Source: Lentisphaeria bacterium (GTDB lineage Bacteria; Verrucomicrobiota; Lentisphaeria; Victivallales; UBA1829). Taken from it: a stretch of DNA of 64,000 bases. The stretch is taken from the NCBI GenBank assembly GCA_017456805.1, contig JAFTIQ010000034.1, positions 62,001 through 126,000 of the forward strand, read 5' to 3'. This document shows positions 35,653 to 43,080 of this stretch, in pieces. The notes beneath the pieces were generated by a model, which saw only the letters and a program-made list of their open reading frames with translations, was not told the DNA's origin and made no database searches. The stretch's first letter is position 1, and every line of letters begins with the position of its first letter. Made by a program: the position numbers and the translations under genes.

Positions 35653-36222
35653 ATGAGACTTCTTGATTTTATTCAGGGAACAACTGAAATTGATAAACTG
35701 AGAGAAAAAATCACTCTCTGGCAGGGGGAAAATGCACAGCTTCAGCTGAGACTGGATTCCTTGATCGATCAGATCAGAGATTTGAAATCTGATCTTTCCC
35801 TTCTTCAGAAAAAATACGAAGCTGCACACGGCGCAGAGAAAAATATGCTGGGCGCAAAAATCAAACCTCTTCTCCAGGATCTGAAACTGATGGATGAAAA
35901 AGAGGTTCAGATTTCCGCAAAGATGAAGGATTATACCCTTCTGATCCATAACGCGGAAATGAGAATCACTCAGCTGAAAACAGAAGATATGCCGGATGAT
36001 ATCGAAGAAACCATCCTTGACAAGGAAGATCTCCTTGACAATATGGAGATGGAACGGAAGGCATCCGGAAAACTTTCTGATATGACCCTTCAGAGCAATT
36101 CCAACGACGATGTCGATGCCATGCTGAAAGATCTGGAAACCGAAAAAGAAGATCCGCTGATGGCTCAATTGAATGAAGTCCTCGGAGAAAATGAAAAAAA
36201 ATTGGATATGAATAACATTTAA
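35653..36222 (+). CDS. ESCRT-III-like coiled-coil protein, type A copy 2
   Basis: A 189-residue paralogue of the preceding protein: KYEAAHGAEKNML, AKIKPLLQDLKLMDEKEVQ and YTLLIHNAEM align directly with it. It begins MRLLDFIQGTTEIDKL, an amphipathic start as in ESCRT-III proteins that dip into membranes. The C-terminal third (DDIEETILDKEDLLDNMEME, then DDVDAMLKDLETEKEDPLM) is strongly acidic and spaced like the alpha-4/alpha-5 region of Snf7-type proteins. AAAGGTGA precedes the ATG, 27 bases after the neighbour. Assignment rests on pattern and gene context; no database search was possible. Confidence 0.6.
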   Translation: MRLLDFIQGTTEIDKLREKITLWQGENAQLQLRLDSLIDQIRDLKSDLSLLQKKYEAAHGAEKNMLGAKIKPLLQDLKLMDEKEVQISAKMKDYTLLIHNAEMRITQLKTEDMPDDIEETILDKEDLLDNMEMERKASGKLSDMTLQSNSNDDVDAMLKDLETEKEDPLMAQLNEVLGENEKKLDMNNI

Positions 36223-36250
36223 TGTCAGATTTGTTTCTGAAATGCGTCTA
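36223..36250 (+). promoter_or_regulatory. Cluster-specific promoter copy 2 (TGTCAG-N16-CGTCTA)
   Basis: TGTCAG (36223-36228) starts directly after the stop codon of the previous gene; 16 bases later CGTCTA (36245-36250). It drives the type B pair. TGTTTCTG and CAGAAACA flank the -10 as an inverted repeat. Confidence 0.72.
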
Positions 36251-36290
36251 CTGAGACAGAAACACAAAAATCCGACAGAAGGAGATAAAA

Positions 36291-36938
36291 ATGGGATTGT
36301 TTGATTTTTTTAAAACCAACGGAGAAATTGAACGCGAGTTGCGTAAGGCTCAGCGGAAGCAGCAGCACAGAGTTGAAAACGTGATCGATAATCTTGATGA
36401 CAAAGTCAAAGATTACGAAAAAGAACGGGATAAAATCTGGGAACAGGCAAAGATCAAGCTTCAGAGCGGACAGAAAGCGGAAGCAGCCCGGCTTCTCAAT
36501 ACATACAAATCCAAACAGACCTTGATCAATCAGACGGAACGGCGGAAACAGTATGCGGAGCGCACGCTGGATAAAATCAACAGTGCCAGAGATATGAAGG
36601 AATTGACAGATTCCCTCGGGAAACTGGCGACGATGAGCGATTTCTCTCCGGAACAGATGGAAGAAAATGTGGAAACCATCAACATGGCAACTGACGATAT
36701 CAATGATATGAGCAAAATCTTTGAAAAAGCCATGGAACGCGATATGGAACAACTCAACCGCGATATGGAACGGACAAATGGAACGGCGGAAGAAGATGAT
36801 CTGATGAAAGCGCTGGAAGCCGAAGTTTCCGGCTCCCTTCTCGGAGATAAAATCATGGAAAACACCAATATCATTCCTGAAAAACAGGAAATTGATGCAA
36901 ACACAAACGAAATCAGAAAACTTTTGGAAAATAATTAA
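36291..36938 (+). CDS. ESCRT-III-like coiled-coil protein, type B copy 1
   Basis: A 215-residue helical protein that resembles Snf7/CHMP4 most clearly of the four. It starts MGLFDFFKTNGEIE (CHMP4 proteins start MSLFG-type), has a basic helix hairpin (ERDKIWEQAKIKLQSGQKAE, then AARLLNTYKSKQTLINQTER) like ESCRT-III alpha-1/alpha-2, a middle helix SPEQMEENVETINMATDDIN comparable to alpha-4, and an acidic EEDDLMKALEAEV motif at 167-179 close in form to DEDELMAELEELE of CHMP4. The last residues, IDANTNEIRKLLENN, could be a MIT-interacting motif for the ATPase downstream. AAGGAG precedes the ATG. The call is inferred. Confidence 0.65.
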   Translation: MGLFDFFKTNGEIERELRKAQRKQQHRVENVIDNLDDKVKDYEKERDKIWEQAKIKLQSGQKAEAARLLNTYKSKQTLINQTERRKQYAERTLDKINSARDMKELTDSLGKLATMSDFSPEQMEENVETINMATDDINDMSKIFEKAMERDMEQLNRDMERTNGTAEEDDLMKALEAEVSGSLLGDKIMENTNIIPEKQEIDANTNEIRKLLENN

Positions 36939-36958
36939 CGGATTAAGGAGATACGAAA

Positions 36959-37618
36959 ATGGGATTTTTTGACAGTATTGGAAACCTTTTTGAATCAGAA
37001 AAAGATGCAGAAAGAAGAAAAAGAAAAGAAATCCGCCAGGTGGAACGCTCTGTGGAAAATGTGATCGAGAAATTTTCTGACAGAACCAGAGATCTGGAAA
37101 AAGAACGGGATGCTCTCTGGCAGAAAGCAAAAATCAAACTTCAGAGCGGACAGAAGGCTGAAGCTGCAAATCTCCTCAAGACCTATAAATCCAAAATGGT
37201 GATGCTCAACCGTCTTGACCGTCAGAAAGTCTATGCTCAGCATAAACTGGATATGATCTCAGGGGCAAGAGATATGGGCGAAGTCACAAGCGCACTCAAG
37301 GATCTTGCCGTGGGGCTGGATGTCACTCCGGAACAGCTGGAAGAAAACATCTTCGAAGTGGATATGGTCTCCGATGATATCAGCGATATCAACAAGATCA
37401 TGGATAAAGCTTATGACAAAGAAATGGATCATCTCAGCAAAGAAGCTGACCGTGAAATGTCTGCTGAATTCGATGACGATCTGATGAGTGCACTGGAAAA
37501 TGAAGTTGTGGGTTCTCTTGCCGGAAGCGAATCTGTCAAGACAACGGAAGCAAGTTCTGAACAGCAGGCAATTGATGCCGGTTTGAACAGATTGAGAAAA
37601 CTTGCCAGCGATAAATAA
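36959..37618 (+). CDS. ESCRT-III-like coiled-coil protein, type B copy 2
   Basis: A 219-residue paralogue of the preceding protein, starting MGFFDSIGNLFESEKDAERR. Shared blocks are LEKER, AKIKLQSGQKAEAA, LLKTYKSKM, GARDM, TPEQLEENI and the acidic FDDDLMSALENEVVGSL at 171-187. The C-terminus IDAGLNRLRKLASDK has Leu and basic residues spaced roughly like the MIM1 motif (LxxRLxxLK) that binds Vps4 MIT domains, though one residue shorter. It ends 17 bases before the MIT-AAA ATPase gene. Together the type B pair would be the best candidates for direct ATPase substrates. Confidence 0.65.
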   Translation: MGFFDSIGNLFESEKDAERRKRKEIRQVERSVENVIEKFSDRTRDLEKERDALWQKAKIKLQSGQKAEAANLLKTYKSKMVMLNRLDRQKVYAQHKLDMISGARDMGEVTSALKDLAVGLDVTPEQLEENIFEVDMVSDDISDINKIMDKAYDKEMDHLSKEADREMSAEFDDDLMSALENEVVGSLAGSESVKTTEASSEQQAIDAGLNRLRKLASDK

Positions 37619-37635
37619 TTCCGGGAGTCCCCTTT

Positions 37636-38766
37636 ATGAGTACTTTTAACTATCAGAAAAAACAGGAACATGAGCAGGCAGCAGCCGCGGCACTGAAGAA
37701 AAAAGATTTTTCGACAGCCTTTTTTCATACGACTCAGGCAGCGGAGTTCTGCTTCAAGCTTGCGCAGGAAATGCTTCAGCAGAGCCCCAGCATTGCTCAG
37801 GCATACATCAAAAATGGAAATGAACTGATCGATCTTGCAGAAGAGATCAAGGCAAAAGCCAAGAACAAGCCTCAGAAAGTTTCCGCTGAACAACAGGACA
37901 ACAAGGGCAATGCGGAAGATAAGATCAAATCGATCGAGCGCCCCAATGTCTGTCTGGATGATGTTGCCGGAATGGATGATGTAAAAGATCAGATCCGGCT
38001 CCGGATGCTGGAACCGCTGAAACGGCCGGAAGAAGCAAAGAAACACGGTTTGAGAACCGGCGGAGGGATCCTGCTCTACGGTCCTCCCGGAACAGGAAAA
38101 ACCTTTATTGCAAAGGCAGTTGCAGGAGAATTGAATCTGCCGTTCTTTGCTATTACTGCAGCAGATATTTTCGGAAAGTACGTCGGGGAATCTGAAAACA
38201 ACATCCGGGATATTTTTGCAAGTGCAAGAAAGCATCCGCTCTCTGTTCTCTTTATTGATGAACTGGAAACGATTTTCCGGAAGAGAGACTCCAATATCAA
38301 CGAAACAACTCAGAAAGTGATCTCAGTCCTCCTTCAGGAATTGGACGGTGTGGATTCAGAAAACAGCAATCCGATCCTTCTGCTTGGTGCGACCAATACG
38401 CCCTGGATGATCGATGAAGCATTCATGCGTACCAACCGTTTCGACGTGAGAGCTTACGTTGGGCTGCCTGACTATGATGCAAGAAAGAAGATCATTCAGA
38501 ACTCCCTGAAATCCGTGGAATATCCTGTGGAAGCAGAAGCTATCGAGTATCTTGCAAGAGAAACGGAAGGCTTCAGCGGAGCGGATATCACCGGGATCAT
38601 CGTGAGTGTCAAACAGGCTGCATTTGATAAAAAATGCACCAGCTACACCAAAGAACTTTTTGTGGAAGCCAGATCCAAAGCAATCTCCTCCTGCAATGCG
38701 GAACTCTCCCGGAAAATCGAAGAATGGGAAGAAAGTCTCGGAATTACAAGAGAAAAAAAAAAGTAA
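37636..38766 (+). CDS. Vps4-like AAA ATPase with MIT-like N-terminal domain
   Basis: A 376-residue meiotic-clade AAA protein. Residues 8-76 are three helices with MIT-like spacing (KDFSTAFFHTTQAAEFCFKLA, IKNGNELIDLAEEIKAK). The AAA domain (105-340) has Walker A GPPGTGKT at 149-156, pore loop KYVGESE at 181-187, Walker B LFIDE at 205-209 with the catalytic Glu, sensor 1 GATNTPWMID (Vps4 has GATNIPW), and Arg-finger candidates R265/R268. The final helix, IEEWEESLG, resembles the Vps4 C-terminal helix. It should disassemble ESCRT-III-like polymers. The gene ends GAA AAA AAA AAG TAA; the A AAA AAG heptamer could let ribosomes slip -1 into the next gene, giving a fused 767-residue double AAA protein. 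Confidence 0.85.
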   Translation: MSTFNYQKKQEHEQAAAAALKKKDFSTAFFHTTQAAEFCFKLAQEMLQQSPSIAQAYIKNGNELIDLAEEIKAKAKNKPQKVSAEQQDNKGNAEDKIKSIERPNVCLDDVAGMDDVKDQIRLRMLEPLKRPEEAKKHGLRTGGGILLYGPPGTGKTFIAKAVAGELNLPFFAITAADIFGKYVGESENNIRDIFASARKHPLSVLFIDELETIFRKRDSNINETTQKVISVLLQELDGVDSENSNPILLLGATNTPWMIDEAFMRTNRFDVRAYVGLPDYDARKKIIQNSLKSVEYPVEAEAIEYLARETEGFSGADITGIIVSVKQAAFDKKCTSYTKELFVEARSKAISSCNAELSRKIEEWEESLGITREKKK

Positions 38767-39938
38767 TTAATCCGGCAGAAGGGCCTGTTTTGAAACAGGA
38801 ACAGGCATCTTCTCCTGTTCAAACTGCGGTTTCAGCGCCTCCGGCATCTGCGCCGGAGCCTGCACCGCAGCCCTCTATTCCTGCTCCGGCACCGGCAGCA
38901 CCGCCCCCGCCGAAACCGGCTCCAAAGCCTGCCGGAAACAAGAACAAAATCACACTTTCCGACGTCAAGGGGTTGACAGATGCCAAAGAGATCGTCTTTG
39001 ATTCCCTGATCAATCCGGTTCTTTATCCGGAAGTTTACAGTACGCTCGGAGTGATTCCGGGAACCGGGCTTCTGCTTTACGGTCCCCCGGGAACGGGGAA
39101 AACCATGTTCGGAAGAGCCATTGCCAATGAGCTGAACACAGAATTTCTTTCGGTCACGCTTACGGAAATCAAAGGCAAAACGCCGCTTCAGACGGTTCAG
39201 ATGATCTCCAATCTTTTCACAAAAGCAAGAAGCTGTCCGAACGGCTGCGTCCTGTGTCTGGATGATTGTGAAGAGATTCTTTCCCGGCCGGGCAGTTCCA
39301 AGGCGTACGGGGTTTCCCAATTTCTGAATGAGCTTGACGGTTTGAAAAAGACCACCGGAAAGGGAAGAGTCTTTGTTCTGATCGCCACGAACCGCCCCTG
39401 GATGATTGATGGAGCGTTGCTCCGGAGCGGAAGGATCAGTGCCTCTGTTTATGTGGGGCTTCCGGAAGAAGAGACCAGAAAAGAGATCATTCTTTCTGCG
39501 CTTGAAGGAATTCTGATCAGCGAAGATGTTGATGTGGATAAACTTGCAGCAATCACAGAAGGATACAGCTGTGCAGAGATCTATCACGGTTTGAAAGGCG
39601 GTGGAATCTGCAATCTTGCCCGGACCTATGCTTCCCGCCGCTGGGTGGAACGGATCAAGAAAGATCCTGCCCAGAAAGAGATCGTGGAACCACTGGTCTG
39701 GCAGGACTTCGTCAATGCCATGAAAGAAGTCACGCCTGCGGCGGTCAGAGATGCGGAACGGATCAGCCAGATCAACAAATTCCGGGAAATGTTTTCTCTG
39801 CGGAAAGAGGAAGCGAAAGCCCAGGCGTCCGGAGAGGAAGAGGAGCTTTCCGATTCCCCTGAGTTCAACATCTCCGGTGCGGAATTCCATGCCGCTGAGG
39901 AAGATAATGATGAGGATGATCAGGATAAAAAGATTTAA
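38724..39938 (+). CDS. Second AAA ATPase with degenerate Walker B and pore loop
   Basis: About 404 residues if translation starts at ATG 38724, overlapping the first ATPase gene by 43 bases; that start lacks a good ribosome site, so expression by -1 frameshifting from the first gene is an attractive alternative. A Pro/Ala-rich linker (residues 30-70) precedes one AAA domain: Walker A GPPGTGKT at 120-127, Walker B CLDDCEE with Asp in place of the catalytic Glu (D181), sensor 1 IATNRPWMID, Arg-finger region LLRSGRISASVYVGLP. The aromatic pore loop is replaced by EIKGKTPLQ. A long acidic tail ends the protein. It may be a slow or regulatory subunit in a mixed ring with the first ATPase. Confidence 0.8.
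   Translation: MGRKSRNYKRKKKVINPAEGPVLKQEQASSPVQTAVSAPPASAPEPAPQPSIPAPAPAAPPPPKPAPKPAGNKNKITLSDVKGLTDAKEIVFDSLINPVLYPEVYSTLGVIPGTGLLLYGPPGTGKTMFGRAIANELNTEFLSVTLTEIKGKTPLQTVQMISNLFTKARSCPNGCVLCLDDCEEILSRPGSSKAYGVSQFLNELDGLKKTTGKGRVFVLIATNRPWMIDGALLRSGRISASVYVGLPEEETRKEIILSALEGILISEDVDVDKLAAITEGYSCAEIYHGLKGGGICNLARTYASRRWVERIKKDPAQKEIVEPLVWQDFVNAMKEVTPAAVRDAERISQINKFREMFSLRKEEAKAQASGEEEELSDSPEFNISGAEFHAAEEDNDEDDQDKKI
38757..38806 (+). promoter_or_regulatory. Candidate programmed -1 frameshift site (A AAA AAG plus hairpin)
   Basis: The heptamer A AAA AAG (38757-38763) is in the correct phase, immediately before the TAA stop (38764-38766) of the first ATPase, within a run of ten A. A -1 slip continues as GTA ATT AAT and enters the frame of the second ATPase without interruption. 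Downstream, GCCTGTT (38783-38789) can pair with AACAGGC (38800-38806), or CCTGTT with AACAGG more tightly. The distance from slip site to hairpin (about 19 bases) is longer than usual. E. coli dnaX uses the same heptamer. Confidence 0.6.
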
Positions 39939-39949
39939 AGTGGATTTGC

Positions 39950-39977
39950 TGTCAGAAACGGCATGAAAAAACGTCTA
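39950..39977 (+). promoter_or_regulatory. Cluster-specific promoter copy 3 (TGTCAG-N16-CGTCTA)
   Basis: TGTCAG (39950-39955), 16 bases, CGTCTA (39972-39977), 52 bases before the membrane protein gene. The downstream bases AAGCTGTAA also recur after copy 1. Confidence 0.72.
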
Positions 39978-40029
39978 TCTTCATAAAAGACGAAGCTGTA
40001 ACAGTAAATTCAAAACCAGGAGAAAGAAA

Positions 40030-40950
40030 ATGAGTGAAAAAACAGAAAGTTCCAAATCAATATTTGCAGCAGGCAGCGCATTACGGCTCTGGATATCCTT
40101 CCTCGGCGGGATTGCCTTGATCGGTTATCTGACCGTCACGCTCTGGATCAATCTGGGTTCAGCGAAACCTGTTCCTGATGACAAACGGCAGAGGATCGGA
40201 ATCAAGGCGGCAGAAAAAGTTGCCGAGGAGATCCGTCTGAACCGGAAAGAAATTTCGAGCGCGGTCATGGTTCATTTTGCCAATGACCCCACAGACTTCA
40301 TCTCTTATGAGATCCGGAACAAATTGAATTCATCCGGGATTTTGAATCTGGAGGATCTGCCGCTGATGGAAAAAATCCGGAATAAACTTCTGATGATCAA
40401 TGAAGGCTGCGGCAGCCGGGAAGAAGCGCTTGCGGCGGCAAAAGGTTCCAAAGCGGACGGCGTTCTCTGGGGAAAAGTGGAACGGTACGAATCCTCTAAT
40501 GCAGGAGTGATCCTTTCTGCGAGTTGGGAACTGGTCGATCTGAAATCCGGGGTTGTGATCTATTCCGGAAAGATCGAAGAGGACACCACAAAGAGTGTTG
40601 CCGGTCAGGTCAATCAGAAGCTGAATGAAATTCAGGATGGGCTTCAGCCGCTGGAAGAAGCAGCCAACGCATTCCCCTGGTATGTCCGTTTTCTGATCTT
40701 TGTCCTTGCAGTTCTTCTGCTGCCCATCTTTACGATCGGATTTCTGCGGGCGATGGTTATAAAACGTTCCAATGGCATCAACGCTTTTGTTCTTGGGATC
40801 TACACGCTGATCGGTGCGATTCTGGCATTCTTCATGGTCGGAGCGGCGTTTGCTTCCGGATGGAGTGTGGCTTTGTTCCTGATCGCAACAGTGCTTGCCT
40901 TCTTCTACAATGCATTTCTGATGAATTTTGCACTGAAACTGGAATCCTGA
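40030..40950 (+). CDS. Membrane protein with FlgO/CsgG-like soluble domain
   Basis: A 306-residue protein. One transmembrane helix at about residues 18-42 (LWISFLGGIALIGYLTVTLW), a soluble domain at 50-210, and three helices at about 218-300 (FLIFVLAVLLLPIFTIGFL and onward). In the soluble part, KGSKADGVLWGKVERYESSN followed by SWELVDLKSGVVIYSGKIEE recalls the CsgG/FlgO fold of envelope lipoproteins, but here it is membrane-anchored at both ends. It has its own copy of the cluster promoter and could be the membrane platform or sensor of the ESCRT-like system; this is inferred from position only. Confidence 0.6.
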   Translation: MSEKTESSKSIFAAGSALRLWISFLGGIALIGYLTVTLWINLGSAKPVPDDKRQRIGIKAAEKVAEEIRLNRKEISSAVMVHFANDPTDFISYEIRNKLNSSGILNLEDLPLMEKIRNKLLMINEGCGSREEALAAAKGSKADGVLWGKVERYESSNAGVILSASWELVDLKSGVVIYSGKIEEDTTKSVAGQVNQKLNEIQDGLQPLEEAANAFPWYVRFLIFVLAVLLLPIFTIGFLRAMVIKRSNGINAFVLGIYTLIGAILAFFMVGAAFASGWSVALFLIATVLAFFYNAFLMNFALKLES

Positions 40951-40963
40951 GGAGACGCAGGGG

Positions 40964-41257
40964 ATGTTTATCGCCGCAATTGTTCTGATTCTCTCTTTGC
41001 TCCTGATCAGCAAATGGCTGTTCTATCTGGTCATCGGAATTTTTACAGTCCTGCTGTTCTGTTATGATAAGTATGCGGCGAAGAAGCATCGGTGGAGAAT
41101 CCCGGAGCAGCAGCTTCTGCTTGCTTCGTTCGCGGGCGGAGCGCCCTTTGCGCTGATCACGATTTTTACGATCCGTCATAAATGCTCCAAACCCAAAATT
41201 TTCATCCCGGTGGCAATCTTCACCGGGATCCATCTTTTACTGTTGATCATAAGCTGA
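40964..41257 (+). CDS. DUF1294 small membrane protein
   Basis: A 97-residue protein with three hydrophobic segments. The signature CYDKYAAKKHRWRIPEQQLL, then LASFAGGAPFAL and IRHKCSKPKIF match DUF1294 (YDK..A....RIPE, GG, RHK). The function of the family is unknown. It follows the FlgO-like membrane protein by 13 bases and precedes the coiled-coil gene by 26, so it is part of the same transcript. GGAGACG precedes the ATG. Confidence 0.85.
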   Translation: MFIAAIVLILSLLLISKWLFYLVIGIFTVLLFCYDKYAAKKHRWRIPEQQLLLASFAGGAPFALITIFTIRHKCSKPKIFIPVAIFTGIHLLLLIIS

Positions 41258-41283
41258 AATATAAATCAGGAAAGGGAAAGCAA

Positions 41284-43017
41284 ATGATTTTCATTAAAAA
41301 AATTGAAACTGCATCCGATCTGGAAGCAGTCAAACAGTTCAATCCCAATGCAGAACAGCATATTTATGCACTGGTCAATGAACGGTCAAGCGGGATCTCT
41401 TATTTCAGACCGATGGTTCCCATGGATGAATCCGAACTGGAAAAGACCCTCTTTTTCTTTAAGAAATCCACAGAAACCGTCTGGAAGGGCGGATATTATA
41501 TTTCTCCTGCCGCCTTTGCATTGAATTTTGACGGGATCGTGCGGCATCAGGATTCCACCCGCCCGCTGCTGACCAATCTCGGAGTTCAGGTTCTCGGGAT
41601 CGAAGATAATCAGGATGCAACCGAGCTTCTCTCATGGCTCGCCGGTAAAACAGAACTCTCCACTGAAGATCTTGATGCGAAACTGACCGAACGGAAAAAA
41701 GCCTTTTTTGAATCCGTTGAAGCTCGTCTTTATTCAGCATCTGCTTCCGGTTCAGCCAGTGACCAGATCGCTCAGCTTGCCAGGGATTGTATGCTGAAAT
41801 TCTTCCCCTGGCTGAAAGTGGAAATCACTTTTGCAAAAACAGAAGAATATTTCTCCGAAGAGGAAAAAGCATTCAAGAAGCATTGCGAAGATAATGCTCT
41901 GGAACAGAAGAAGATGTATCAGGAGATCGAAGAAAAGCAAGCCGCCCTTGCTTACCGGCTCTCTCTGAAAGAAATGGAAGAAAACGAAAAAGATGCCCTT
42001 GCTTCCGCCAATCTCCGGGAACAGGATCGTCTTCTGGCGCTGGAACAGAAAGATATCGCAATGCGGGTCACAAAAGAAACCGCGGATGAGGAAATCCGGA
42101 AAGCAAAGGATAAGATCGAAGCGGAACGGAAAGAGATCTGGATGGCGTTGGATCAGAAGAAAAAACTTTTTGATCTGGATCTTGCCAAACAGGAAGAAGA
42201 ATCCCGCGTGACGGCTGCCCGCAATGAAGAAGAACTTCTGGCAGCCCGTAAAAATGTGGAACTTCTTGAGTTGCAGAAAACACAGGAAAATCTGAAATTG
42301 GAAGAATTGAAGGCTGAAATCGAATTCAATAAAAAATTCCGGGAAGAAAAATTGAAGTCTGAATCCGAAGGCAGATCATTCAATCAGGCTCTTTTCACGG
42401 AAATGAGAGCCGCCATCGATCAGCTCAAAACACAGCTGAACTCCTCCATGGAAGAAACCAGAACCCAAATGACGAATGTTCTTTTCGATACCAACACATG
42501 TAAGCTCAAGATCTCCAAGCTCATTGATTCCCAGCGGCACAGAATGAATCTCAACCTGAGCCGTGTTGCCGTTCAGGCAAACAATGCCCGGGGGATCATC
42601 GGTTCAAGAGATATCTGTCTGGGAGTGAATATTATCAAGGCTCCGGCAGAAATCAAATTCCGGTTCCGTTCTCCGATTTCCGGCTGGCTCACTCTTGTTT
42701 GTGCGGAATCCAACGGAAAAACCGTTTCTGTGCTTTCGCCCAACGCGATCGACCAGCAGGTCTGGGTGGATGCCGGAAGAGAATATTTCTATCCCTCTCC
42801 GGAATTGAGCAAATTGAATAATCTGATGCAGAACGGACCGGAAGGTGCGGAAAGCGTTTTTGCGATCGTAACGCCCGGAAAGCTGCTGGAAGCGCCTGTC
42901 AATACGGCAATCATCCAGATCCCGCCGGAAGAATTGAATTCCCTTCTCGGGAGTTTGAATGATCTTCCGGGCAACAGCTGGGCGGCAGGAAGTCTTTCCT
43001 ATTATGTAAAAGAGTAA
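41284..43017 (+). CDS. Long coiled-coil protein with C-terminal DUF4384-like domain
   Basis: A 577-residue protein, last of the cluster. Residues 1-200 form a globular region of unknown type, 200-410 a long charged coiled coil (KEMEENEKDALASANLREQD and onward), and 440-577 a beta-rich domain with GWLTLVCAESNGKTVSVLSP, DQQVWVDAGREYFYP and GAESVFAIVTP, the pattern of DUF4384, a domain linked to surface or stress proteins. It has no membrane segment. It could be a scaffold for the filament-forming proteins; no function is established. AGGAAAGG precedes the ATG, and a terminator follows 24 bases after the stop. Confidence 0.65.
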   Translation: MIFIKKIETASDLEAVKQFNPNAEQHIYALVNERSSGISYFRPMVPMDESELEKTLFFFKKSTETVWKGGYYISPAAFALNFDGIVRHQDSTRPLLTNLGVQVLGIEDNQDATELLSWLAGKTELSTEDLDAKLTERKKAFFESVEARLYSASASGSASDQIAQLARDCMLKFFPWLKVEITFAKTEEYFSEEEKAFKKHCEDNALEQKKMYQEIEEKQAALAYRLSLKEMEENEKDALASANLREQDRLLALEQKDIAMRVTKETADEEIRKAKDKIEAERKEIWMALDQKKKLFDLDLAKQEEESRVTAARNEEELLAARKNVELLELQKTQENLKLEELKAEIEFNKKFREEKLKSESEGRSFNQALFTEMRAAIDQLKTQLNSSMEETRTQMTNVLFDTNTCKLKISKLIDSQRHRMNLNLSRVAVQANNARGIIGSRDICLGVNIIKAPAEIKFRFRSPISGWLTLVCAESNGKTVSVLSPNAIDQQVWVDAGREYFYPSPELSKLNNLMQNGPEGAESVFAIVTPGKLLEAPVNTAIIQIPPEELNSLLGSLNDLPGNSWAAGSLSYYVKE

Positions 43018-43040
43018 GATCCCGTTTCCATAAGATCAGG

Positions 43041-43080
43041 CACGTCTGCAGGAACAGCTGCAGGCGTGTTTTTATTTTTT
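43041..43080 (+). terminator. Terminator of the ESCRT-like cluster
   Basis: CACGTCTGCAG (43041-43051), loop GAACAG, CTGCAGGCGTG (43058-43068), followed by TTTTTATTTTTT. It overlaps the end of the convergent DUF3089 gene. Confidence 0.9.

Noticed and set aside
35029..37618. PspA or Vipp1 label for the coiled-coil proteins
   Set aside because: Size and helicity fit, but the characteristic PspA sequence blocks are not seen, and linkage to an MIT-AAA ATPase points to an ESCRT-III/Vps4-like arrangement instead.
38634..38723. Earlier start for the second AAA ATPase
   Set aside because: It would overlap the first ATPase gene by more than 130 bases and lacks a ribosome site; ATG 38724 or frameshifting is more likely.
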